Positions 7,511 through 15,985 of a stretch of 62,242 nt of DNA are shown in pieces. Positions within the stretch are counted from its first letter, which is position 1. The number at the start of each line of letters is the position of its first letter. The notes beneath the pieces are model-generated. The model worked only from the letters and a program-made list of their open reading frames with translations. It ran no database searches and was not told where the DNA came from. The DNA comes from Actinomadura chibensis NBRC 106107 (GTDB taxonomy: Bacteria > Actinomycetota > Actinomycetes > Streptosporangiales > Streptosporangiaceae), in contig NZ_BCQP01000031.1 in the NCBI RefSeq assembly GCF_001552135.1, positions 1 to 62,242 of the forward strand, given 5' to 3'. A program made the position numbers and the translations under genes.

Positions 7511-8266
7511 GTGCCCCTGCAGCACCCGAGATCGCGTTACCGCCAGGTAGCGGACGATCTCCGAGAGGCCATCGTCCGGGGCACCTACGGTCCGGGTGCC
7601 GCGCTGCCGAGCCAGCCAGAGCTGGCACGCAAGTACGGGCTCAACCAGACCTCGATCAGCCGCGCCATCGGGATCCTCGAATCGGAGGGACTCATCCGGA
7701 CGGAACGAGGCGTCGGTTCATTTGTGCTAGACATCCCCACGGTTAAGCGTGTCCGCCGTATTCCTACCCGCGAAAACGGGGCCGGCAGTAGCTTCGCCGA
7801 AGGTATGCGTAAAGCGGGTCTTGCACCGAGAACGGAGCTGAAGCAGGCCGAGGCTGTTGAACCGCCCCCCGAGGTAGCTACGCGTCTACATCTGCCAGAG
7901 GGGGAGTTGACGCTCATCCGAAAGCGCCACATGTTCGCGGACGAACGGCCGGTGCAACTGGCTGCGTCCTACATCCCGATGTCCGTAGCCGGCGACGTCG
8001 ATATCGCGTTCCCGGATACTGGGCCAACGGGTCTCTATGAGCGCTTGGCCGAGCGCGGTCACCGAGTTGTGCGTTTCGCTGAAGAGATCGAATCCCGCAG
8101 GGCCTCCCCTGAAGAGGCCGATTTCCTACGGATCAGCACCGCTCAGCATGTTCTCGAAGTGGTGCGGTTCGCCTTCGACCGGACGGGCAGACCCCTAGAG
8201 GTTGTGATCAACGCCTTCCCCAGTCAGCTATGGAAGCTCACCTACGAATGGACTGCTGAAGCGTGA
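7511..8266 (+). CDS. GntR-family regulator (HutC subfamily, KorSA-like)
   Basis: 251 aa from a GTG preceded by GGAGGAGAG. Residues 1-70 are a GntR winged helix (SRYRQVADDLREAIVRG..YGPG..LPSQPELARKYGLNQTSISRAIGILESEGLIRTERGVGSFV). Residues 90-245 form a UTRA ligand-binding domain (EVVEPPPEVATRLHLPEGE, ending with VINAFPSQLWKLTYEW). In pSAM2 the equivalent KorSA represses pra and thereby controls transfer, and is itself linked to a Nudix gene. Here the stop overlaps the first of two Nudix genes, giving the same operon logic. Likely targets are the palindrome upstream and the transfer promoter; the ligand is unknown. Confidence 0.85.
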   Translation: MPLQHPRSRYRQVADDLREAIVRGTYGPGAALPSQPELARKYGLNQTSISRAIGILESEGLIRTERGVGSFVLDIPTVKRVRRIPTRENGAGSSFAEGMRKAGLAPRTELKQAEAVEPPPEVATRLHLPEGELTLIRKRHMFADERPVQLAASYIPMSVAGDVDIAFPDTGPTGLYERLAERGHRVVRFAEEIESRRASPEEADFLRISTAQHVLEVVRFAFDRTGRPLEVVINAFPSQLWKLTYEWTAEA

Positions 8267-8697
8267 TGAGCGATGCTAACCTCCCTCGTCATTCGGTGAG
8301 CGTGTCGGGAATCGTGCTACGTGCTGACGGCTGCATCTTGGCAATCAAGAGAGCTGACGACGGTCGATGGGTACCGCCAGGCGGCGTGTTGGAGTTGGAC
8401 GAGACTCCGTATGAGGGTGTAGTCCGCGAGGTGCTCGAAGAAACTGGGGTAAAAGTCGCGCCGGAGCGACTGACCGGCGTTTACAAGAACATGAAGCTAG
8501 GCGTAGTTTCCCTGGCCATCCTCTGCCGGCCTGTCGATGGAGAGCCACAAACATCAGACGAAGCGGTCTCGGTCGCCTGGCTCCGTCCCGCGGAGGCGAT
8601 CGAAGCAATGCCAGAGGCCCGGGCCATCCGCGTCACGGACGCCCTCAGTGAGGGCGGCCCGTTCGTCCGAGCCCACGATGGGACCTCACTGCTGTGA
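8263..8697 (+). CDS. Nudix hydrolase, first of a tandem pair
   Basis: 144 aa. The Nudix box is complete: GGVLELDETPYEGVVREVLEETGV, matching GX5EX7REUXEEXGU with all metal-binding Glu residues. The substrate is probably a nucleoside diphosphate linked to another group, not predictable from sequence. The gene overlaps the GntR stop (GTG, or the ATG directly after it, as start). It is paralogous to the next gene: both have HSVSV.G.V near the N-terminus and the GVYKNM segment. In pSAM2 a Nudix protein coupled to KorSA was linked to sensing of conjugation state. Confidence 0.85.
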   Translation: MMSDANLPRHSVSVSGIVLRADGCILAIKRADDGRWVPPGGVLELDETPYEGVVREVLEETGVKVAPERLTGVYKNMKLGVVSLAILCRPVDGEPQTSDEAVSVAWLRPAEAIEAMPEARAIRVTDALSEGGPFVRAHDGTSLL

Positions 8698-9122
8698 CGG
8701 TAGACAGCCGCCACTCTGTCAGCGTGGCGGGTGTCATCGTCGACGACCAAGGCCGTGCCCTCCTGATCCAGCGCCGAGACAACGGCCACTGGGAAGCGCC
8801 GGGCGGCGTCCTAGAGCAAGAGGAGGACATCATCACCGGCCTCCGCCGCGAGGTCCAGGAGGAGACCGGCCTAAAGGTAACCCCGATCGCCCTGACCGGC
8901 GTCTACAAGAACATGCCCCGCGGCATCGTGGCCCTGGTCTTCCGCTGCAAGGTCGATGCCGGCTCTCCCCGGGAGTCTGACGAGACCTCCGCCTTCCGCT
9001 GGGTCACCGCCGACGAGGTTACCGAGCTGGCCGACGAGGCCTTCGCCATACGGGTCCAAGACGCCCTGACCATCCAAGCCGTGCCCATCCGCCAACATGA
9101 CGGTATCCACGTCCTCCAGTGA
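8694..9122 (+). CDS. Nudix hydrolase, second of a tandem pair
   Basis: 142 aa with a complete Nudix box (GGVLEQEEDIITGLRREVQEETGL). The GTG start overlaps the stop of the first Nudix gene (GTGA), so three genes form one coupled operon. The sequence is more GC-rich than the first copy and shares the same overall layout, indicating either an old duplication or replacement of one copy by a related gene. The 257 bp that follow, up to the stop of the convergent STAND gene, hold no gene I can support. Confidence 0.85.
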   Translation: MTVDSRHSVSVAGVIVDDQGRALLIQRRDNGHWEAPGGVLEQEEDIITGLRREVQEETGLKVTPIALTGVYKNMPRGIVALVFRCKVDAGSPRESDETSAFRWVTADEVTELADEAFAIRVQDALTIQAVPIRQHDGIHVLQ

Positions 9123-9379
9123 CGAATTATCGCTCGCAGCGCCTGGCTACAAGCCAGATCAGCACAGGGAGGTTCTGCCGAATTGTGGGTGGTTCCTTCT
9201 CGCGATTCACCGGGACGTCAAGACCCACTTCGCGCTCCCAGCGTAGCCAGGTGGACTTTACTCGAAGCTGATTCACGCTCCTTCGACGGGGCCTTCCAGT
9301 CTTCATACGTGCCATGCAGCAGCCAAACTTCGGCCCGCCATAATGCTTCACGCTACCGAGGCGTGTCAATCGGATGCGG

Positions 9380-12300
9380 TTAACGGAAGATTTGTTCGAT
9401 GCCGTAGACAAGACGGTGGGCTTGAGGCCAACCAGCGTCGATAAAGGTGTCGCAGACTTCTCGCAATGCAGTCAAGTTGTCGGGCTCGCGAAGAATGCTG
9501 CGATGGTCGGCAAGGACCCTCTCGACGAACCGCACGCAGATGGCAATGCCGAGCGTGTCACCGGTATATCCGCTCTGCGTACCTACCTGCAGGAGGATGT
9601 CCCGTACGGCGAGGAGGGCCTGCTCCGGTCGGCAGTCCAGGACGTGGTCGTAGATCTCAACGAGCCGGTGCACCACGCTGGCTACAGGGGTGGCCGCGAG
9701 TGTTTGAAGCAGGGGGTTGGCTTCGTCGATGAGGCGGATCTGTTCGCGGGACGGGAGTTGGTCGGCGTGCTTGTTAGCGCCGATGGCCAAATACAACTGG
9801 AAAGTAATGGTGTCAAGCAAACGCAGTTCGCGTTTCAGATGATCAAGCTCAGTTGGGGTCAGTGGTGCCTGCAGACTCGAGAAGTGCTGAACGTCAGCCA
9901 ATGCTGGGCCAGCAAGACTGGTCAGCAAGTCAAATAGGCGCTGACGAACGGATTCATCGGCATCAGCGAAGGACCCGGAAGTTCGAAGTTCGTGAAGGCA
10001 AGAGGACCAGGAATTCTGACCGAGCCAGGACCTGATCATGTAGTCAAGTGCTGTGTCTGCTCCTGGCATGCCTCGATGGACCCATAGTAATGACGCAATT
10101 GTTGCACAGGTTTCGGCGGCGGAGTGGCGATGTTTACTTGGTGTAACTTGCTCGATAAGGTGGAGGAGCAATTCGATTCCGCGCTGAGGGTCACCCATTT
10201 GAAGGCAGGCCGATCTCACCACGGCAGAATGCACTGCTTCATCACCGCCGCGAGTAGCAAGGCGGTTCAGTAGGTCCCAGGCAGTGCTGGGGTCGCTAAC
10301 CCGGAGCATCCACGTGCCATTGGCGATATTATATCTGACCCATCCAACAGGATCCTCGGCCAAACTCCTTAGGGCGTCCGCCACAAGCGGGGTGTAAAGA
10401 TTAGAAACGCGACTTGCTTGGAGCAAACCACGTGCCGCGTACCCCCGGGCCCCTGCCGGGATGAGCATATCAAAGTTGGCGTTGTCGGCAGTCGGTCGGG
10501 GTCGGGGGCTAGCTGCGAGGCCTAGCAAGATGTCACGTGCGCGGGTCAGAGCTTCTGCAGGTGCCTGGGCGTTTCGTGTCCATATCTCCGCTACATGTGC
10601 GAGTACATCCTCAGCGTCGGCCCGGACTTGGTCGCCGACCTCCGTCAAAATGTCTTGGAGTGCGGATACAGTGCTTTCACAAGCGCTGATGTCTGCCGTG
10701 CTGGGCGTGTTATTGAGATTCGTAGCGGCGAACTCTTCCAATTGTGCGATAAGGATTCTTGCGCGTGACTCTGTGCCATCGTCTTCGGTGCTTTGCGCGC
10801 CTTTGGGGACCTCTTCGTGGGGTACCACCTTGCATCCGTGGTCTTCTTGCACGTAAAGGCGAGCTGACCGGTCGGTGCGTAGAGTTGGCGTAATGATGTG
10901 AGCCGGGGACAGCGCTTCTAGGCAAATGCTGTAGTGGCTGGGGACGGTGTGCCCGTCCGTGCTGTCATCCTCTGGCTGCAGCGGCTTGAGGGCCAGGATT
11001 TTTTCCTCCAGCACAGCCCGGCCGTTACGGTCGGAGGTTTTATGTACCTTATGGAGAAGAGCGGAAGCCGGACCGAGAAGGTCTGGGACTAGAAGTCCAG
11101 CGAGGACGCTAGCTGGCTCTGGGAAAACGATCTGGTAGACGGTGGGATTCTCGGCAGAGGCCTTCAAAATTCGCCGCCACACGCAGGCGGCCTGTGGAGC
11201 CGATGTAGCGAATTGAATAAGAGCCTGAGTAGCCTCAAGGTCTGCGACAGTCGTATGGCCTAGGAAGGCATCGAGCAGCGCGACCAAATCCTTGCCGGTG
11301 TGACTTGTAGTGTCCTCCCACAAGCGCGAGTCATCGAGGAGAATCTCCGCTGTGGCGCCAGCCAGGACTACCTGATGTACGGGCGAATCAGTGAGGCCAT
11401 GGCAGCTTAGCGCGGTCAGGATCTCTACTGCTTGGCCTATGTCCCAGCGTAGGACCTCAGAGAAGGATTCTACGAGTTGATATTTGGAAGAGTCGAAGTC
11501 TTGTCTGCGTGTGGACTGTAGCGACAGCACTGCACCTGAGCCCAACTGCGTCGGCTCGGTCGACTCCTCCTCATAGCTCATGGCCGCGACGTACAGTTCA
11601 GGTATCAACTTGGGTAGCTGTCTAATCAACTGTGGTACATCGTCGGCTAGGGCGAGCAGGTCGTTGTGACCACGTTCCTGCAGTTGCCCAGGTTCCAACG
11701 CCTGGCGCAGCAGAACGTAGGCCGCCTCCTGGTCGCTTGAAGCAGTAGCGATCACCGCTCTGATCACCAGGCGGGTTGGCGCTGAGGAACGCTGGGTCCA
11801 TAGGTATTCGAGCAGGCGTCGCGCTGCCAAGCCGCACGACGCCAGCGCCGAGGCCGTCAGGGCATCGGCGGTCAGGTTGGTGACCAGGATGCCCAGAGCA
11901 GGGCCGGCGGCTTCTGCCTTTAGGGATAGCCGCTCGGCGACCTTGGCCCACGTTGCCTGGTTGATCAGCGTGCCGTCTTTGATTGCCAGTGATACCGCGA
12001 CCGCCATCGCAGTCGCGATGCGTCGGGCTTCCTGGGAGCCCTCGATGATGCTCGCGAGGAGAGGTTCGAGCTCAATTGAACTTCTGATGCTGCGAACCAC
12101 GACGTCCGCGACTGCGGTTGCCGCCATCGACGGCAGTTGGGGGGCGGCCAACTGCACCGCCAGGGTGCAGAACTCCTCCGGCCCCTGCCCCCACGCTAGC
12201 TGGAGGAAGATACCTATGCTGGGGCGTGCGAACAGCACTAGGTCGGGGTCGGCGCTCAGTGAACCAACTAGTCCTTCGCCGAACGATTGGTGGCTAAACG

Positions 12301-14110
12301 AAGCGAAATGCGTCACGGCTAGGGCGTAGTCGAACAATACATGGTGGGTGAACTGCACTGGGCCCAGCCCGGCTCCCGCTGCGACACCAGGCCCAGAGGC
12401 CAACACTGAGTTGGACAGCAAGTCCCGCACTGCCTCCTCGGCAGCGATGTCTCCTTCCAGGAGCCGCAGGGTTGAAACAGAAAGTCGGCGTTCAGACGCC
12501 GCTATTGCGCACAGGCGCCCAAGGACAGCCGCTCGGGCGAAACCGCCCTCACCGTCAATAACCCGTATGTGCCAGTAGCGGTCCAGCAAGTCCAGCCGAC
12601 TCCCGACGCCCACCAGTTCGCTCGCGCTGATGCCCTCCATGAGGAGTTCGGCAGCCAACCGTAGATTAAAGGCATTTCGCAGGAGTTGCCGCTGCGCTGT
12701 GGTCGAGTCAGCTAGCAGGTCGGCCAAGGCAGGAAAGGCAGTTCCAGCCTGGTTCAGCTCCTGGTCGCTCAGATTCTCCGCCCGCGCGGGCATGGCCGGG
12801 AAAAGAGTTCGCCACCGCTTAGAATGTTGTAGATCCCACGTACGTATCGAGGCAATCACTTGCCAGCGGGGAAGCCGTCGTTGTACTTCAGAGATGATCG
12901 AATACCAGAGCCCCGCCATTGAATCTGCGCGGGCCGCATCCAAGGCGTCTATGAGCAGTAGACCACTGCTATCAGGCGACCACTGTGCCAGTGCGTCCAG
13001 CAGCGGGTGCTCAAGACCCAACTCGGCCTGTAGCGAACCGCTGCTCGTGGCGGCGAGCCCGCCCACCGCAGTAAAGAACACTGGTCGTCCCGCAGCGACG
13101 CCAGCTCGGGCGAGCTGATGCAAGATCACTGTCTTGCCCGAACCTGGATCACCTTCCACCAGGAAGGACTCCTGCTGAGACCGGGACACCAATTCCGCAA
13201 CCTGACCACGCTGGATCGCCACCGGACCGTTAGGTGTCGGGATAGTGGTAAGGCCGCCTTCAAGCTGTTCGAGAGTCTCGTGAGTCCAGCGCGATAGTCG
13301 CTTCACGTCGGCGGTGAAGTCCCGCATAGTGACCAGTGCTATGCCAGAAGCGGCTAGTGACGCCTGCAGCCTCTCCCTGTCGGTACCCATTTGGGCGATA
13401 GCCAGTTCGGCGCACTCGCCCAACAGTACCTCCCATGCGGCTGTGGCATAGTCGGGATCAAGGATCACCATGGTGCGGAGCCGATCCAGCGCCTCGCGCT
13501 CGCCCGGCATGCCCTTCTCCACATCCAAGACCCACACATGGCATTTGCGAAGAAAATTCTCGAGTTCGGCAGGTGCAGGTATTGTGCCCCGCTGCCGTTC
13601 CCAGGAGTTGCCCACATGCTTGATGTATTTGTCGTAGGCGGTCCGCTGTGCTTTGCTGAGGGCAAGGTCATTCACGTTGGTGCCAACCGCCGCGCACCGG
13701 ATCCGTGTTAAAACCTTCCTTAGATCTGTTCTGACCGCACCGGACGCCTCGGATGTCGTGACTAGAACAAGCCGGTCGTGCTCGTGGCCGGGAGTAAGGT
13801 GCTGCTGTACGAACTGTGCGGTTGTTTTGGCCAGTTCACTAGAGTCCCCGGAGGAGAGGTTGATGGAACGCTTGGCTTGAATTGCCAGTACGACCCCGTC
13901 GTCCGTGTCCACGCGACAGTCATCGACGGGGTCGCCGGTCTCGCACGCGATTCCTTGTACTAGGCCCGACCACATACCGGGGACTGCAGCGGCAGCCTTG
14001 CCCGCAAGAGCAGCCACAGCGAACCAGGCCGCAACCCGATCTTGGTAGCGATAGCCCCCGGCCCCTGCGCTCCCTCCCACATCTGACCTCGCTGACGCGC
14101 TTTCGCTCAC
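9380..14110 (-). CDS. STAND NTPase with N-terminal nuclease-like domain (putative anti-phage protein, Avs-like architecture)
   Basis: 1576 aa, GTG start with GGAGGAG seven bases upstream. Residues 15-115 resemble the Cap4/DUF4297-type restriction nuclease fold: GGYRYQDRVAAWF at 18-30, Asp residues at 63-64 and a QAK motif at 78-80, giving a PD-(D/E)xK-like D...QxK set. Residues 300-560 are a STAND-type P-loop NTPase with Walker A GDPGSGKT (320-327), Walker B LLLIDALDA (384-392) and SIRTWDL as sensor region. About 1000 residues of alpha-helical repeats complete the protein, probably the sensor. Avs proteins with this order recognise phage proteins, oligomerise and cleave DNA. Single-gene operon, lower GC than neighbours, next to the att site: typical defence cargo. 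Domain calls are by motif; target unknown. Confidence 0.8.
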   Translation of the reverse strand: MSESASARSDVGGSAGAGGYRYQDRVAAWFAVAALAGKAAAAVPGMWSGLVQGIACETGDPVDDCRVDTDDGVVLAIQAKRSINLSSGDSSELAKTTAQFVQQHLTPGHEHDRLVLVTTSEASGAVRTDLRKVLTRIRCAAVGTNVNDLALSKAQRTAYDKYIKHVGNSWERQRGTIPAPAELENFLRKCHVWVLDVEKGMPGEREALDRLRTMVILDPDYATAAWEVLLGECAELAIAQMGTDRERLQASLAASGIALVTMRDFTADVKRLSRWTHETLEQLEGGLTTIPTPNGPVAIQRGQVAELVSRSQQESFLVEGDPGSGKTVILHQLARAGVAAGRPVFFTAVGGLAATSSGSLQAELGLEHPLLDALAQWSPDSSGLLLIDALDAARADSMAGLWYSIISEVQRRLPRWQVIASIRTWDLQHSKRWRTLFPAMPARAENLSDQELNQAGTAFPALADLLADSTTAQRQLLRNAFNLRLAAELLMEGISASELVGVGSRLDLLDRYWHIRVIDGEGGFARAAVLGRLCAIAASERRLSVSTLRLLEGDIAAEEAVRDLLSNSVLASGPGVAAGAGLGPVQFTHHVLFDYALAVTHFASFSHQSFGEGLVGSLSADPDLVLFARPSIGIFLQLAWGQGPEEFCTLAVQLAAPQLPSMAATAVADVVVRSIRSSIELEPLLASIIEGSQEARRIATAMAVAVSLAIKDGTLINQATWAKVAERLSLKAEAAGPALGILVTNLTADALTASALASCGLAARRLLEYLWTQRSSAPTRLVIRAVIATASSDQEAAYVLLRQALEPGQLQERGHNDLLALADDVPQLIRQLPKLIPELYVAAMSYEEESTEPTQLGSGAVLSLQSTRRQDFDSSKYQLVESFSEVLRWDIGQAVEILTALSCHGLTDSPVHQVVLAGATAEILLDDSRLWEDTTSHTGKDLVALLDAFLGHTTVADLEATQALIQFATSAPQAACVWRRILKASAENPTVYQIVFPEPASVLAGLLVPDLLGPASALLHKVHKTSDRNGRAVLEEKILALKPLQPEDDSTDGHTVPSHYSICLEALSPAHIITPTLRTDRSARLYVQEDHGCKVVPHEEVPKGAQSTEDDGTESRARILIAQLEEFAATNLNNTPSTADISACESTVSALQDILTEVGDQVRADAEDVLAHVAEIWTRNAQAPAEALTRARDILLGLAASPRPRPTADNANFDMLIPAGARGYAARGLLQASRVSNLYTPLVADALRSLAEDPVGWVRYNIANGTWMLRVSDPSTAWDLLNRLATRGGDEAVHSAVVRSACLQMGDPQRGIELLLHLIEQVTPSKHRHSAAETCATIASLLWVHRGMPGADTALDYMIRSWLGQNSWSSCLHELRTSGSFADADESVRQRLFDLLTSLAGPALADVQHFSSLQAPLTPTELDHLKRELRLLDTITFQLYLAIGANKHADQLPSREQIRLIDEANPLLQTLAATPVASVVHRLVEIYDHVLDCRPEQALLAVRDILLQVGTQSGYTGDTLGIAICVRFVERVLADHRSILREPDNLTALREVCDTFIDAGWPQAHRLVYGIEQIFR

Positions 14111-14457
14111 GAGCAGCTCCTCCCCATGTTCTAGCGCTCACGCGAAACCTACCGGTGGCTACGTACGATTCGTGGGCTTACAACGCACCTCTCCCGCGGG
14201 CTGTGGCGGTTGGAAGGCGAAGCGGTCTCGGCGCTCAGTACGTTGCGAAGACGCTGCCAACTGGCTTCCCGGCGATGCTGGCGGATGGTCGGCCCTGGGC
14301 GGTCGTGCGAGAGACGCAGGGCCGTCGTCCAGCAAGCAAGTTGCGCTAGATGAGTGTCTAACTGAGTGACAGTTGTGGAAGACGCCGGTGGACGTTGCTG
14401 GCTTCGGGGGTACCGCTGTGCAGGGCGGGGAGTTGTGTCGGCTCCGGGTGGGCTTGG
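14111..14457. other. Gap between STAND gene and att site
   Basis: 347 bp. The first 60 bp hold the ribosome binding site and presumably the promoter of the leftward STAND gene. The rest shows mixed base composition and no convincing gene on either strand. The last part should be the att-flanking arm of the element, where integrase arm sites would be expected, but I see no clear short repeats. Confidence 0.5.
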
Positions 14458-14499
14458 CTTACAAGCGAGGAGTCGGCGGTTCGAAACCGTCCGCGCCCA
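14458..14499 (+). other. att site: 3' fragment of tRNA-Val(UAC)
   Basis: The stretch folds as the 3' half of a tRNA: anticodon loop CTTACAA (anticodon TAC at 14460-14462), 3' anticodon stem GCGAG, variable loop, T arm GGCGG-TTCGAAA-CCGTC (14475-14491), acceptor 3' strand CGCGCCC and discriminator A at 14499. CCA is not encoded. The sequence upstream does not complete the molecule: the 5' anticodon stem pairs badly and no D arm or GGGCGCG acceptor strand fits. So this is the duplicated 3' end left by integration into tRNA-Val. It marks the chromosome-proximal end of the element. Confidence 0.75.
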
Positions 14500-14510
14500 C
14501 CCACCTCAAA

Positions 14511-14540
14511 GGCCATGATCCGCTCACGCGGATCATGGCC
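14511..14540 (+). terminator. Terminator downstream of the tRNA-Val fragment
   Basis: Perfect 13-bp inverted repeat (GGCCATGATCCGC with loop TCAC), followed by TTGATCTTGT. It lies 11 bp after the tRNA end and most likely terminated the original tRNA-Val transcript before integration. Confidence 0.75.
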
Positions 14541-14596
14541 TTGATCTTGTGACGGCATACTGGTTCGGCGGTTGTGGCGAGCAGGGGGGTGGTCGG

Positions 14597-15214
14597 ATGG
14601 GGCAGGGCGGTCTGGAGCCGTACTGGAACACCAATGTCGCGCGGCATCCCGGCATTCTGCGGGCGGTGCCCGAGGGGTGCAGTGATGCGCTGGACGTCGG
14701 TTGCGGGGACGGTCTGCTCGTGCGCAAGTTGGCCGGGTACGCCAAGCGTGTCACCGGGCTTGACTGTTCGGCGACGATGATCGCCTGGGCGCGTGAGTTG
14801 GCCGGTGGGGAACCGGATCTGAGTTTTGTCGAGGGCGACTTCCTTGCCGTCGATCTCCCGGTCGAGGGGTACGACTTCATCTGCTCGGTGTCCACGGTGC
14901 ATCACATGGACTTTGAGGCGGCTCTGACCCGGATGCGCGAGCTGCTGCGGCCTGGCGGGCGGCTGGTGGTGGTCGGGCTGGCGCGCGAGGCGAGTCTGGG
15001 GGAGTGGGCGGCGCTGATCGCGGCCGCTCCGGTTGTCCGGGTCGTCAAGGTGCTGCGTCGGGCGCGTGGGCCGGAGGGGATGCCGGTCGCCGATCCGCGG
15101 ATGAGTTATGGGGAAGTGCGGGCCGCGGCGCGGCGGCTGTTGCCTGGGGTGCGTTATCGGCGGCATGTGCTCCGTCGCTACTCGTTGACGTGGGAGAAAC
15201 CGCTCAGTGGGTGA
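14597..15214 (+). CDS. Class I SAM-dependent methyltransferase
   Basis: 205 aa from ATG 14597, chosen because a G-rich ribosome binding site precedes it; an upstream GTG at 14549 sits on the terminator flank and has none. Motif I is ALDVGCGDGLLVRKLA (SAM binding); motif II region is VTGLDCSATMI, followed by FVEGDFLAVDLPVEGYDFICSVSTVHHM and the post-motif LLRPGGRLVVVGL. These are the features of Methyltransf_11/25 small-molecule methyltransferases; ubiquinone/menaquinone-type enzymes are the closest textbook class, but the substrate cannot be read from sequence. First chromosomal gene after the integrated element. Confidence 0.8.
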   Translation: MGQGGLEPYWNTNVARHPGILRAVPEGCSDALDVGCGDGLLVRKLAGYAKRVTGLDCSATMIAWARELAGGEPDLSFVEGDFLAVDLPVEGYDFICSVSTVHHMDFEAALTRMRELLRPGGRLVVVGLAREASLGEWAALIAAAPVVRVVKVLRRARGPEGMPVADPRMSYGEVRAAARRLLPGVRYRRHVLRRYSLTWEKPLSG

Positions 15215-15220
15215 TGTGCC

Positions 15221-15907
15221 TCAATGGCCTGGGCCGTAGGCGGCGGCTATGGCCTGGGAGGACTGCCAGCGGGTGTAGGCGGGGGATTGGGGCCAGCCTT
15301 CCGGGGAGTCCTGCCATTCCTCCTGGCGGCCGTAGGGGAGCAGGTCGATCAGGGCGAAGGTGTGGCTGAGCTGCTCGGTGCCACGGCCGGTGGTGTGCCA
15401 GGTGCGGTAGACGGTGTCGCCGTCGCGGAGGAAGACGTTGACGGCGAAGCCGCCGCCGGGAGGTGCGCCCACGTCGGCGCCGAAGGGGCTGTCGGCGGTG
15501 GAGTACCAGGGCATCTGGTTTCCTACGCGGCGCTTGTAGGCCAGGGCCTCGTCGATCGGGCCCTGGGTGACGATGACGAATCGCGCGTCGTAGGCGTCCA
15601 GGAATTCCAGGCGCGTGAACTGGGACGTGAAGCCGGTGCAGCCGTCGCACTGCCATTCCTCGCCCGGGAACCACATGTGGTTGTAGACGATGAGCTGGGA
15701 CTTGCCCTCGAAGACGTCGGGGAGGCGGACGGGGCCCTCCTCGCCCTCCAGGGTGTAGTCGGGCAGTTCGACCATGGGCATGCGGCGGCGTTGGGCGGCG
15801 ATCGCGTCGAGTTCGCGGGTCGCGGCCTTCTCGCGGGCGCGCAGGTCGTCCAGGTGGCGCTGCCAGGTCTCGGCGTCCACGACGGGCGGTAGCGGCTTGG
15901 CGGACAT
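15221..15907 (-). CDS. DUF899 family thioredoxin-like protein
   Basis: 228 aa. Conserved DUF899 blocks are visible: ELDAIAAQRRRMPMVELPDYTLEG, LIVYNHMWFPGEEWQCDGCTGFTS with a CDGC motif at about 88-91, and the C-terminal DxxxYRTWHTTGRGTEQLSHTFALIDLLPYGRQEEWQDSP block. Members have a thioredoxin-like fold and are often called dithiol-disulfide isomerase or peroxiredoxin-like, but no activity is established for most. Convergent with the methyltransferase gene and ends seven bases after it. Cytoplasmic, no signal peptide. Confidence 0.85.
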   Translation of the reverse strand: MSAKPLPPVVDAETWQRHLDDLRAREKAATRELDAIAAQRRRMPMVELPDYTLEGEEGPVRLPDVFEGKSQLIVYNHMWFPGEEWQCDGCTGFTSQFTRLEFLDAYDARFVIVTQGPIDEALAYKRRVGNQMPWYSTADSPFGADVGAPPGGGFAVNVFLRDGDTVYRTWHTTGRGTEQLSHTFALIDLLPYGRQEEWQDSPEGWPQSPAYTRWQSSQAIAAAYGPGH

Positions 15908-15985
15908 GGGCCCCTCCGAGGGTCACGGGTTGCGGTCTGGTGTGTAGACCGCGCCCGTCCGCCGAAATCATCGGTCCCGGGTGGA

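Larger units (their letters stand above)
1..14499. mobile_element. Right part of a pSAM2-like integrative conjugative element (AICE)
   Basis: The segment combines genes known from actinomycete AICEs: an FtsK/SpoIIIE single-protein DNA translocase, a DUF2637/SpdB2-like spread protein, an Xis-like HTH protein, a KorSA-like GntR repressor and Nudix genes. It ends at a 3' fragment of tRNA-Val that matches only from the anticodon loop to the acceptor end, the usual footprint of tyrosine-integrase insertion. Integrase, replication initiator and the intact tRNA-Val are not in the window, so the element must continue leftward past position 1. The gene at 9380-14110 is visibly less GC-rich than both the transfer genes and the chromosome, as expected for cargo. 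The identification of the class is firm; the exact left limit is unknown. Confidence 0.85.

Noticed and set aside
9127..9411. 94-codon minus-strand frame after the STAND gene
   Set aside because: Overlaps the end of the STAND gene, has no ribosome site, and shows no family or coding character. It could be a remnant but cannot be supported.
14424..14499. Complete tRNA gene
   Set aside because: The 5' acceptor strand mismatches, the 5' anticodon stem pairs in only about half its positions and no D arm can be formed; only the 3' half is tRNA.
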